Source: Polynucleobacter sp. UB-Tiil-W10
GTDB taxonomy: Bacteria; Pseudomonadota; Gammaproteobacteria; Burkholderiales; Burkholderiaceae
Length of the DNA stretch: 64,000 nucleotides
NCBI RefSeq assembly: GCF_018881605.1
Contig: NZ_JACVPZ010000001.1
Location: 1,116,001 to 1,180,000 of the forward strand
Reading direction: 5' to 3'
The notes beneath the pieces are model-generated. The model saw nothing but the letters and a program-made list of their open reading frames with translations. It made no database searches and was not told the origin of the DNA. The position numbers were made by a program, and so were the translations under genes. The number at the start of each line of letters is the position of its first letter. Position 1 is the stretch's first letter. Below, piece by piece: positions 46,181 to 54,457 of the stretch.

Positions 46181-46950
46181 AAATTAGAGTTATTCCAACG
46201 CTGTTATGGAAAGACTTTGGCCTAGTTAAAGGGGTTGGATTTAATAGCTGGAGGCGAGTGGGCTCTGTACTTCCGGCAATTAAGGTTTATAACTCTCGAG
46301 ATGTAGATGAGCTAATCCTTGTTGATATTTCTGCGACCAATGAGGCTCGTAAGCCGGACGGTGATTCGGTAGCTGATTTTTCTAGGGAATGCTTTGTGCC
46401 TTTTACAGTTGGCGGTGGCATAGACAACATAAATCAAATTTCAACTTTATTGCACTCCGGGGCTGATAAGATTTGTATTAATACTGCGGCATACGATAGG
46501 CCTGCTTTAATCCAAGAGGGTGCTAAACGCTTTGGATCGCAGTGCATTGTAGCCAGCATGGATGTTAGTCGATGCGATAACAATAAGCCCCTTTGTTTTA
46601 GCCATGCCGGAAAAGTAAATACTGGCCGAGATCCAGTTTCTTGGGCTAAAGAGTTGGTGGATTTGGGGGTAGGAGAAATATTGTTAACCTCTATAGACCA
46701 CGATGGAACAATGAGTGGGTATGACCTAAATTTAATTGAGGATGTGGTTAGAGCAGTAAATGTACCCGTTATAGCATCAGGCGGTGCAGGTAAATATCAG
46801 GACATGATTGATGCGGTTAATAATGCTGGAGCTTCAGCAGTTGCAGCAGCCAGTATGTTTCATTTTACAGAGCAAACCCCTGCTGGAGCAAAACAAGCGA
46901 TGGCCTTGGCAGGAATAAATGTCCGTAAAAATTTAACTGGTTTGTTATGA
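46174..46950 (+). CDS. HisF-like TIM-barrel protein with altered active site, partner of the HisH-like protein
   Basis: The 258-residue TIM barrel follows HisF, with KPDGDSVADFS, VPFTVGGGID, INTAAYDRP, VASMDVSR, HAGKVNTGRDPVSWAKEL and TSIDHDGTMSGYDL. At the N-terminus, however, the canonical catalytic stretch Cys-Leu-Asp-Val-Lys-Asp-Gly reads Thr-Leu-Leu-Trp-Lys-Asp-Phe, so the first catalytic Asp is missing. The second catalytic Asp (in ASMDVSR) is kept. It is therefore likely a HisF2 variant that channels ammonia from the HisH-like subunit to the amidotransferase. Confidence 0.85.
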   Translation: MLKIRVIPTLLWKDFGLVKGVGFNSWRRVGSVLPAIKVYNSRDVDELILVDISATNEARKPDGDSVADFSRECFVPFTVGGGIDNINQISTLLHSGADKICINTAAYDRPALIQEGAKRFGSQCIVASMDVSRCDNNKPLCFSHAGKVNTGRDPVSWAKELVDLGVGEILLTSIDHDGTMSGYDLNLIEDVVRAVNVPVIASGGAGKYQDMIDAVNNAGASAVAAASMFHFTEQTPAGAKQAMALAGINVRKNLTGLL

Positions 46951-48476
46951 GGGTCGCTTTCAGGTTAGATGCTAGCAAGCAAATTGGAACCGGCCATTTT
47001 GTAAGATGTTTGACTGTTGCAAACTGGCTAAAACGTAGAGGGGCTCATACTCGCTTTATTTGCTACCCCCTTCCGCAATCATTAATTGATCAATTGGACA
47101 GGCAAGGGCATGAGTATTATCCAATCTCTGAATTGGCTGAAGTTGTATCTAAGAGCAAGGGTCAGGCTAATACTCATGGGCACTGGATACCAACATCCTT
47201 AGATACTGACGCCCAAATAACTATTCAAGCTCTAGCAGGGAGCGATTGGGATACATTGGTTGTTGATCATTACGCGCTTGATATCGAGTGGGAGTCTGTC
47301 TTAAGGCCATACGCTAAAAAAATATTTGTGATCGATGATCTTGCTGATAGAAATCATGATTGCGACTTTTTATTGGATCAAAATTTTTATCTTAATTATG
47401 AGGATAGATATCAGTCAAAAGTTCCGCAACATTGTCGTTTGCTTTTGGGTCCAAAATATTGCCTATTAAGGGATGAATTTATAGAGACTCATCAAGTTCG
47501 TAATTCATCCCCTAATATAGTAAATGAAATATTAGTATTTATGGGTGGAGTTGATTTTGAAAATTACACAATGAAGGTGCTTAATTCATTGCTTTTATGC
47601 AATCTTAATAACTGCAGCGTCAATGTAGTAATAGGTGATTCTCACCCAGATTTAATTGGAATCCAGAAAATTTGTAAGAAGCAAGGATTTAATTGTTTTG
47701 TGCAAACTCAAAAAATGGCAAATCTAATAGTATCTGCTGACTTGGCTATTGGTGCTGGTGGAACTGCAGTATGGGAGCGCTGCTATTTGGGCCTACCTAC
47801 GATTACGCTAGAGGTAGCAAAAAATCAAAAGAGATTAATTAAGGATGCGGCTGCTCAAGGGTTGATTTATGGCCCAGAAATCAATCAGGAAGATTTTGAG
47901 GGATCGCTTGCAAATCATATCGCTGCCCTGATGGAAAATCCAAGTTTGCGTCAATTGATTGCATCCAGTGGTCAATATGCTATTGATGGTTTTGGGGTTT
48001 CTCGCGTAATGGATGAGTTATATCCACAAATTGAATTGCGGAAGGCAACGATTAATGATCTTGATATTTTGTATCACTGGCGAAATCATCCCAGCATAAG
48101 ATCGGCATCAGCCAATTCGGAAATCATATCACTTGAGCAGCATTCTGAATGGTTTAAAAAAGTAATTACTGCCCCAGATCGTCATATTTTGATCGCCCAG
48201 AAAAATGATGGTAATTTATTGGGAATGATTCGATTTGATGAGCATGGAACTGAGGTCGAAATCTCAATTTATATCGCGCCTGATTTAGCTTCTCAAGGAG
48301 TGGGCTCTAAAATATTGAGAGCTGGTGAGCGTTGGGTTTTCGAGAATCGCAAGGGCATTACAGGATTTCGTGCAAAAGTCTTAGGAGGAAATAAGGCATC
48401 ACATCATTTGTTTCAAAAGTTAGGCTACCAAAATTGCGAATCAACCTATAAAAAAGAGGTCAAATATGAGACATGA
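46947..48476 (+). CDS. Fusion of PseG hydrolase and PseH-like GNAT acetyltransferase
   Basis: The 509-residue protein has two domains. Residues 1 to about 355 are PseG: RLDASKQIGTGHFVRCLTVANWLK at 4-27, VVDHYALDIEWE and VIDDLADRNHDCDFLLDQN. The C-terminal part of this domain has GGTAVWERCYLGLP and a nucleotide-binding pattern of GT-B-like UDP-sugar hydrolases. From about 360 a GNAT domain runs to the end: IELRKATINDLDILYHWRN, QKNDGNLLGMIRF, and the acetyl-CoA loop region APDLASQGVGSKIL. PseH N-acetylates and PseG cleaves UDP in the same pathway. It overlaps pseI by 11 bases. Confidence 0.9.
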   Translation: MRVAFRLDASKQIGTGHFVRCLTVANWLKRRGAHTRFICYPLPQSLIDQLDRQGHEYYPISELAEVVSKSKGQANTHGHWIPTSLDTDAQITIQALAGSDWDTLVVDHYALDIEWESVLRPYAKKIFVIDDLADRNHDCDFLLDQNFYLNYEDRYQSKVPQHCRLLLGPKYCLLRDEFIETHQVRNSSPNIVNEILVFMGGVDFENYTMKVLNSLLLCNLNNCSVNVVIGDSHPDLIGIQKICKKQGFNCFVQTQKMANLIVSADLAIGAGGTAVWERCYLGLPTITLEVAKNQKRLIKDAAAQGLIYGPEINQEDFEGSLANHIAALMENPSLRQLIASSGQYAIDGFGVSRVMDELYPQIELRKATINDLDILYHWRNHPSIRSASANSEIISLEQHSEWFKKVITAPDRHILIAQKNDGNLLGMIRFDEHGTEVEISIYIAPDLASQGVGSKILRAGERWVFENRKGITGFRAKVLGGNKASHHLFQKLGYQNCESTYKKEVKYET

Positions 48477-49521
48477 AATAAGAATTTCAGGAAGGCTGAT
48501 TGGAGCATCGGCCCCTCCATTTGTTATTGCTGAAATGTCGGGAAACCATAATCAGTCTCTAAAGCGCGCTCTCGAAATTGTTGATGAAGCAGCAAAAACA
48601 GGCGCGCATGCATTAAAAATTCAAACATATACGCCCGATACGATGACTTTGGATTTGGATGTACGTGAGTTTCATATTGATGATCCAAAAAGTCTATGGG
48701 CCGGAAGCTCGCTCTTTAAGTTGTATGAAAAAGCTCAAACTCCTTATGAGTGGCATCAAGCAATTTTTCAAAGAGCAAGACATCATGGCATGATTCCATT
48801 TAGTACTCCATTTGACGCAGGCGCAGTTGATTTTTTAGAGGAGCTTGGTGTCTCATGTTACAAAATTGCCTCATTTGAAAATACAGACTTAGACTTAATT
48901 CGTAGGGTTTCCGCTACAAAAAAGCCAGTTATTATTTCTACGGGGATGGCAAGTATTTCGGAGTTAGGGGACACCGTTAATGCGGCTCGCGATGCAGGAT
49001 GTGAAGATCTTATCCTACTCAAATGCACCAGTACGTATCCAGCTACCCCAGAAAATTCAAATTTACTAACTATTCCACATATGAGAGAGTTATTTGACTG
49101 TGAAGTTGGATTGTCTGATCATACTTTAGGAGTGGGCGTTTCAGTTGCTAGCGTGGCTTTAGGGGCCACAGTCATTGAGAAGCATTTCACACTAAATCGA
49201 GCCGACGGTGGGGTTGATAGCGTATTTTCAATGGAGCCAAGCGAGATGAAACAATTAATTGTAGAAACAGAGCGTGCTTGGGCCGCTTTGGGAAGGGTAA
49301 GTTATGGCCCGATTAAGGATGAACTTAAGTCATTGCAATTTAGGCGTACCCTATATGTGACTAAAAATTTAAAGTCAGGAGATGTTCTGACAAAAGACAA
49401 CGTTCGAGCTATACGTCCAGGAAAAGGTCTTCCCATTAAATACTTGCCCATCGTAATCGGCAAGAAAATTAATCAAGATATTGAAATTGGAACACCACTT
49501 AGCTGGAAGCTATTTGGTTGA
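48466..49521 (+). CDS. pseI: Pseudaminic acid synthase
   Basis: Condenses the PseG product with phosphoenolpyruvate. The 351-residue product of the NeuB family begins with SAPPFVIAEMSGNHNQSLKRALEIVDEAAKTGAHALKIQTYTP (about 14-58 in pieces) and has STPFDAGAVDFLEELGVSCYKIASFE near residue 108. VIEKHFTLNRADGGVDSVFSMEP (about 236-258) is typical of PseI rather than NeuB. A C-terminal SAF/antifreeze-like domain follows (about 288-351). It completes the pseudaminic pathway. Confidence 0.94.
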   Translation: MRHEIRISGRLIGASAPPFVIAEMSGNHNQSLKRALEIVDEAAKTGAHALKIQTYTPDTMTLDLDVREFHIDDPKSLWAGSSLFKLYEKAQTPYEWHQAIFQRARHHGMIPFSTPFDAGAVDFLEELGVSCYKIASFENTDLDLIRRVSATKKPVIISTGMASISELGDTVNAARDAGCEDLILLKCTSTYPATPENSNLLTIPHMRELFDCEVGLSDHTLGVGVSVASVALGATVIEKHFTLNRADGGVDSVFSMEPSEMKQLIVETERAWAALGRVSYGPIKDELKSLQFRRTLYVTKNLKSGDVLTKDNVRAIRPGKGLPIKYLPIVIGKKINQDIEIGTPLSWKLFG

Positions 49522-49555
49522 TCTTTTACAAACTAATCACTGAATAAGCTAACAA

Positions 49556-50851
49556 ATGTCTAGCGAATCAATTTTAGCTTTAGGCTTTAAGGGGGACTTG
49601 CTTAAGGAATTAAAAAGTAAGATGCCAATTACCTATTCAATTTCTAATGATTCCAATGCGGACATTACCTGGGATGATTTTTATAGTCTTAAATTTGATA
49701 TCACTAGACCGGATTTCAGTGAGGAGATATCGAAAATTTTTCGAGAGGTAAAGAAAAATTATTGCCAGTTTAATGATATTTATTCAAGGCGATTTTTTTA
49801 TGTAACAGAATCGTGTGCTGAGGTGTATAGCGTATTCACATTATATTTTTACCAATGCATTAGCGTATTAAAAAATAATTCTGTCAATTGCATAATTTTT
49901 TCTAATGTTCCTCATGAAGGATATGACTACATTTTCTATTTGATTGCAAAAAATATGAGCATAAAAACTATCATATGCAATCAATCACTATTTCCAAATC
50001 GGTTTTGGATATTTTCCGCTATTGAAGATTTTGGAAATTTTGCTTCATCTCCAAAAGTTAGCGAGCATTGGTCCAGCAATTATGTTTTACCAAAACCATC
50101 AGAGTGGGTAAATATGCAAGGCCGCCTAAATGACCGCTCTTACTTTATTCTAGATTTTATAAAGGAGATATTGAGGAAACCACACCGCCTTCCATTAGCT
50201 TTAGTTCGGCTTTTCCATGGTTTTCAATATAGGATCAATGTGCACAAAGCCGTTATTGATCCAGTTGCCAATGAGAGGTATGTATATTTTCCATTGCACC
50301 TTCAGCCAGAGCTAACTACTTCGGCTCTGGGCGGAGAGTTTGCAGATCAGATTTCAGCTATCGAGGAATTAAGCTCAATCTTGCCTAATGATTTGTATTT
50401 ATATGTAAAAGAGAACCCAAAGCAAAATGAGGCCTATCGAGGAAAGTTGTTCTTTAAGCGTTTAAAGAAATTAAAAAATGTAAGATATATCAAGAGAACT
50501 TATAGCTCTTCGAAATTAATACAGGACTCAGAATTTGTTGCTGTTATCAATGGCACGGCTGGCTGGGAGGCAATTTTTGCTAAAAAATCTATTTTAATAT
50601 TTGGCTATGCGTGGTTCAGCTCCTTTAAGGGGGTAACCAGGTATGCACCAACAATCAGCGTTGATGATGTTCTGAAGAATAGGCCTGCTAATGCTATTGA
50701 GACCATCAATTATTTGGATGATATCCTCACTAAGACTGGTATTGGCATAGTAGATGATGACTACATCAGCATCTTTGATCAATACGATGTTAATGTAAAT
50801 TCAAAAACTGTAACTAATAGCTTGATTACATATTACAAATTTAAAAATTGA
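49556..50851 (+). CDS. Large protein of unknown function, capsule/glycan transferase candidate
   Basis: The 431-residue product is not confidently assigned. Its C-terminal half has features shared with capsule-synthesis proteins (PF05159-like): YFPLHLQPELTTSALGGEF near 241-259, YLYVKENPKQN, DSEFVAVINGTAGWEAIFAKKSILIFG. No Asp-X-Asp motif or membrane span is evident. Placed directly after pseI, it could transfer pseudaminic acid, but this is inference from position. The stop overlaps the next start by four bases. Confidence 0.5.
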   Translation: MSSESILALGFKGDLLKELKSKMPITYSISNDSNADITWDDFYSLKFDITRPDFSEEISKIFREVKKNYCQFNDIYSRRFFYVTESCAEVYSVFTLYFYQCISVLKNNSVNCIIFSNVPHEGYDYIFYLIAKNMSIKTIICNQSLFPNRFWIFSAIEDFGNFASSPKVSEHWSSNYVLPKPSEWVNMQGRLNDRSYFILDFIKEILRKPHRLPLALVRLFHGFQYRINVHKAVIDPVANERYVYFPLHLQPELTTSALGGEFADQISAIEELSSILPNDLYLYVKENPKQNEAYRGKLFFKRLKKLKNVRYIKRTYSSSKLIQDSEFVAVINGTAGWEAIFAKKSILIFGYAWFSSFKGVTRYAPTISVDDVLKNRPANAIETINYLDDILTKTGIGIVDDDYISIFDQYDVNVNSKTVTNSLITYYKFKN

Positions 50852-52470
50852 ATTATCTTTTTAAGTGGTTAAGCCATAAATTCTGTTTGCCTCCCAGCAT
50901 TCGAGGGATGGCAGACTTTTTTCGCATTAAAAATAGCGCCAACTCTTGTGCTTCTGGAGCAACAATTCTTATACAGAATGTTGAAGACCCATACTATTTT
51001 TGCTTATTCGGGTCAATTATTACCGAAATGAGTAGATATGGAAATTTTCGCGTAGAGCAATATATCTCTCGTTCATTTCATGTGAATGAGTCTAAAAATT
51101 TCATACGATTTACTCTGTTTAGAGCAAGCAATTTAGTTTTGGGTTCTAAATGGGTTAATGCGTATAAATCATTTGCGCCATTTATAGGGTTTAAATTTTT
51201 AAAATTTAATTTGATATTTGATTTTCTGGATGCAGTTTTAGCATTAAAGTCTTATAGGCTAATTAAAAGCCATGATGAGCTACTTGCACTAAATATTAAA
51301 AATGTTTACGTAGGAGACTTGGTTAATGACACTTATTTGAGATTTAAGCCATCCCCAAGGGTAACATTAAGTGACCTTTATTTATTATTTATAATTTGGC
51401 ATGCTTATCGAGTGATTAGATCTACTCAAAAATACTTCTTGCGGGCGCGTCCTATCTTATTCTTAACTTCCTACAGCACATACTTACAACATGGAATTGC
51501 AGTTAGAGTTGCTTTATTGAATCAGGTTCAGGTCCGCTCTTTTGGGAATTACCAACAATTTTCCAAACGTTTAACAATCGATGATTTTTATCATACAAAA
51601 AATCCAACTAGCTATAGATTAGATTTTGAACTCCTAAATGACAAAGAGAATTGTTTGAAATTGGCTGAAGATTCATTTAAAAGAAAGATTGCAGGAGAGG
51701 TGGACCCTCATTTTTCATATATGAAGAATTCTGCGTACACCATTACAGAGCAGGGTATTCCCAGTGTCCGAGGTGCTAGCATTATTTTCTTGCATGATTT
51801 CTTTGATAGCCCTCATGTTTATCCAGGCATGGTATTCCATGATTTTTGGGAGTGGATTTGCTTCACTATTGACTCTTTAGATTCTCTTAATTTAAGTTAC
51901 TTTGTTAAGCCACATCCGAACCAAATTGGCTTAAATGATGAAGTGCTGGCTGCTTTGATTAGAAAATACCCCCATTTAAAATTTATATCACCAAAAGTAA
52001 CTAATACACAGCTAATTGAGGGCGGGATTGTTTCTGCCATTACCGTGTATGGAAGCGTAGCTCATGAAATGGCGTATTTTGGAATCCCTTCAATAGCATG
52101 TGCAAGGCATCCACATATTGCCTACTCATTTTGTAGAACTGCTAATACAAAAGAGGGATATAGAAAACTAATTCATAGCTTGAAAACAATGCAAAATTTG
52201 GATGAATCAAAGATGCGCAATGAAAGCTTAGAGTTTTACTTTATGCATAATTTAAATCTAAAAACTTCAGAGTCTGATTTAATGCTTGCTACTCACAACC
52301 TTAGATCCGCATGTTCTAGGGTGCCCTTAGATGATGGTCATGAATTGGTTGATTTTGTTATGAAGCTATATTCCAATGATTCATTCAAAGAAACTTGTAA
52401 GGTATTATTTAACCTTACATCTGAAAATAGCACTTTGAATAAAATCAACTATCACGTGTTTTTAGATTAA
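50848..52470 (+). CDS. Large protein of unknown function, second capsule/glycan transferase candidate
   Basis: The 540-residue product is not confidently assigned. The middle and C-terminal part resembles PF05159-like glycan transferases: VRGASIIFLHDFFDSPHVYPGMVFHDFWEW near 307-336, YFVKPHPNQIGLNDEVLAAL near 350, GGIVSAITVYGSVAHEMAYFGIPSIACARHPHIAYSF near 390-426 (pieces). That last stretch resembles the GT-B acceptor/donor end of the previous protein, so the two may be relatives. The TTG start overlaps the previous stop; an ATG 50908 lacks ribosome-binding spacing. A role in pseudaminic or fucose transfer is possible but unproven. Confidence 0.5.
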   Translation: MNYLFKWLSHKFCLPPSIRGMADFFRIKNSANSCASGATILIQNVEDPYYFCLFGSIITEMSRYGNFRVEQYISRSFHVNESKNFIRFTLFRASNLVLGSKWVNAYKSFAPFIGFKFLKFNLIFDFLDAVLALKSYRLIKSHDELLALNIKNVYVGDLVNDTYLRFKPSPRVTLSDLYLLFIIWHAYRVIRSTQKYFLRARPILFLTSYSTYLQHGIAVRVALLNQVQVRSFGNYQQFSKRLTIDDFYHTKNPTSYRLDFELLNDKENCLKLAEDSFKRKIAGEVDPHFSYMKNSAYTITEQGIPSVRGASIIFLHDFFDSPHVYPGMVFHDFWEWICFTIDSLDSLNLSYFVKPHPNQIGLNDEVLAALIRKYPHLKFISPKVTNTQLIEGGIVSAITVYGSVAHEMAYFGIPSIACARHPHIAYSFCRTANTKEGYRKLIHSLKTMQNLDESKMRNESLEFYFMHNLNLKTSESDLMLATHNLRSACSRVPLDDGHELVDFVMKLYSNDSFKETCKVLFNLTSENSTLNKINYHVFLD

Positions 52471-52480
52471 CCTAATTTTA

Positions 52481-53377
52481 ATGCCAGCTCCTATTGCGCT
52501 ATTTGTGTATAACAGACCAGATCATTTTAAAAAAGTGGTCGAGTCATTGTTGGTCAACCCCGAGTCTAAGTACACGGACCTTATTATTTTTTCTGATGGC
52601 GCAAAGTCTGATGCAGATACTCTCTTGGTAAATGAAGTAAGAGCTGTTGCGGAAAATATTACAGGTTTTAAATCTTCTAAAGTCGAGATGCAGAATTCAA
52701 ATCTGGGGCTATCAAGATCGATTATTTCTGGGGTCACCAAGATTCTATCTACTTATGATCAGATCATTGTTATTGAAGATGATCTGATTGTGGCGCCTTA
52801 TTTCTTAAAATTTATGAATGAAGGCTTGAGTAAGTATAAGGATGATGATAGGGTGATTAGCATACATGGATATGTCTATCCCACTGAAAATATACTCCCG
52901 GAAAATTTCTTTTTAAGAGGTGCTGACTGTTGGGGTTGGGCCACATGGAAAAGGGGTTGGAAACTTTTTAATGAGAATGGTTCGCTTCTAATTAGGGATC
53001 TCAAGTCTAATAATCTTATTTCTCAATTTGACTTTAATGGTGCATATCCATTTTCAAAAATGCTAGCTGATCAAATTAGAGGTCGCAATGATTCTTGGGC
53101 TGTAAAATGGTACGCTTCAGCGTTTCTTGCAAATAGAGTAACTTTATATCCTGGAAAAAGCTTGATTCAAAACATGGGATTTGATGGCATGGGAGTGCAT
53201 TGTTCGCCTACTCAGATTTTTGACGTTGACCTGACGCGCGAACCTGTAGAGCTTGTGGATATACCTGTTATTTCTTCTGAGATTGCTTTTGGAGAGTTTG
53301 AAAAATTTTATCGAAGGTCCAAGAGAAGTTTTTTAACTAGACTACTAGCTAAGATTAAAATGATACTTTTTAAATAA
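52481..53377 (+). CDS. Family 2-like glycosyltransferase
   Basis: The 298-residue protein has the GT-A fold pattern: PAPIALFVYNRPDHFKKVVESLL at the start, LIIFSDGAKSDAD near 35-47, GLSRSIISGV and a VIEDDLIVAPYFLKFM motif near 98-113 whose Glu-Asp-Asp takes the role of the metal-binding DxD. The later GADCWGWATWKRGWKLF block resembles GNT-I-like or capsule glycosyltransferases. It is 10 bases after the second unknown protein. Donor and acceptor are unknown. Confidence 0.82.
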   Translation: MPAPIALFVYNRPDHFKKVVESLLVNPESKYTDLIIFSDGAKSDADTLLVNEVRAVAENITGFKSSKVEMQNSNLGLSRSIISGVTKILSTYDQIIVIEDDLIVAPYFLKFMNEGLSKYKDDDRVISIHGYVYPTENILPENFFLRGADCWGWATWKRGWKLFNENGSLLIRDLKSNNLISQFDFNGAYPFSKMLADQIRGRNDSWAVKWYASAFLANRVTLYPGKSLIQNMGFDGMGVHCSPTQIFDVDLTREPVELVDIPVISSEIAFGEFEKFYRRSKRSFLTRLLAKIKMILFK

Positions 53378-53458
53378 TGTGAACAATCCCCATTTTGGAC
53401 TTTGTCATAGCAATAATTTTATTCATTGATTTTGGATTTGATCATTAAGGATTCTTAA

Positions 53459-54457
53459 GTGATAAATTGTTACGCCAATAAGAAGATATTAATTACTGGT
53501 GGATTAGGTTTCATTGGATCCAATTTAGCTCGTGCGCTTCTCGCTTATGGAGCGAAAATAACCTTAGTTGATAGTTTAATACCCGTTTACGGTGGGAATA
53601 TTTTTAACATAGATGATATTAAAGATAAAGTCACCGTAAATATCAGCGATATCCGCGATCAATATGCCATGACGCACCTTTTAAAAGGGGTGGATTTCCT
53701 CTTTAATCTTGCGGGGCAAACAAGTCATCTCGATTCGATGTTGGATCCTAAATCGGATTTAGAAATCAATGCAGCTGCACAGTTAGCAATTTTAGAGGTA
53801 TGCAGGAAAGTGAACCCAGCATTAAAGATTATTTTTGCAAGTACTCGGCAGCTATATGGGAAACCAGAGTATCTACCTGTGGATGAGGCTCACCCTGTTC
53901 GTCCAGTGGATGTTAATGGCATCAATAAGCTGGCTGGGGAGTGGTATCACATTTTATATAATAATGTATACGGAATAAGGGCCTGCGCCTTACGTCTTAC
54001 CAATACTTATGGGCCAGGCATGCGTGTAAAGGATGCTCGCCAGACTTTTTTGGGGATATGGTTGCGACTCTTGATTGAGGAAAAGCCTATAAAAGTCTTT
54101 GGTGATGGCCTGCAATTGCGCGACTTTAACTATGTGGATGATTGCGTGAGCTCACTTTTATTGGCTGGCGCAAGCGAAAATAGCAATGGTAAGGTTTATA
54201 ACTTAGGCAGCAGTGAAGTTATACGACTGAAGGATTTGGCTGAATTACTAATTGATATTAATGGAGCCGGTAGTTGTGAATTGGTTCCATTTCCGGCGGA
54301 ACGAAAAAATATTGATATCGGCGACTATTACAGTAACTTTGATTTAATTTCTTCAGATTTGGGTTGGCGGCCTAAAGTTGGACTCAACGTAGGTTTGGAA
54401 AATAGCTTGAATTATTACCGCAATAATTACAAGCATTATTGGGTAGATTCAGAATGA
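53459..54457 (+). CDS. SDR-type nucleotide-sugar epimerase or dehydratase with altered Tyr motif
   Basis: The 332-residue protein has the NAD motif GGLGFIG at about 13-19, FNLAGQTSHLDSMLDP near 80-95 and LRLTNTYGPGM near 180, and a DFNYVDDC block, all of the extended SDR class. Where the catalytic Tyr-X3-Lys stands, the sequence reads VNGINKLAGEWYH: the Lys is present but Asn replaces Tyr, and FASTRQLYG replaces the Ser-Ser strand. I believe close relatives share this, but it cannot be checked here. The start is GTG 53459. The ATG of the aminotransferase overlaps its stop, so both probably act on one nucleotide sugar. Confidence 0.8.
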   Translation: MINCYANKKILITGGLGFIGSNLARALLAYGAKITLVDSLIPVYGGNIFNIDDIKDKVTVNISDIRDQYAMTHLLKGVDFLFNLAGQTSHLDSMLDPKSDLEINAAAQLAILEVCRKVNPALKIIFASTRQLYGKPEYLPVDEAHPVRPVDVNGINKLAGEWYHILYNNVYGIRACALRLTNTYGPGMRVKDARQTFLGIWLRLLIEEKPIKVFGDGLQLRDFNYVDDCVSSLLLAGASENSNGKVYNLGSSEVIRLKDLAELLIDINGAGSCELVPFPAERKNIDIGDYYSNFDLISSDLGWRPKVGLNVGLENSLNYYRNNYKHYWVDSE

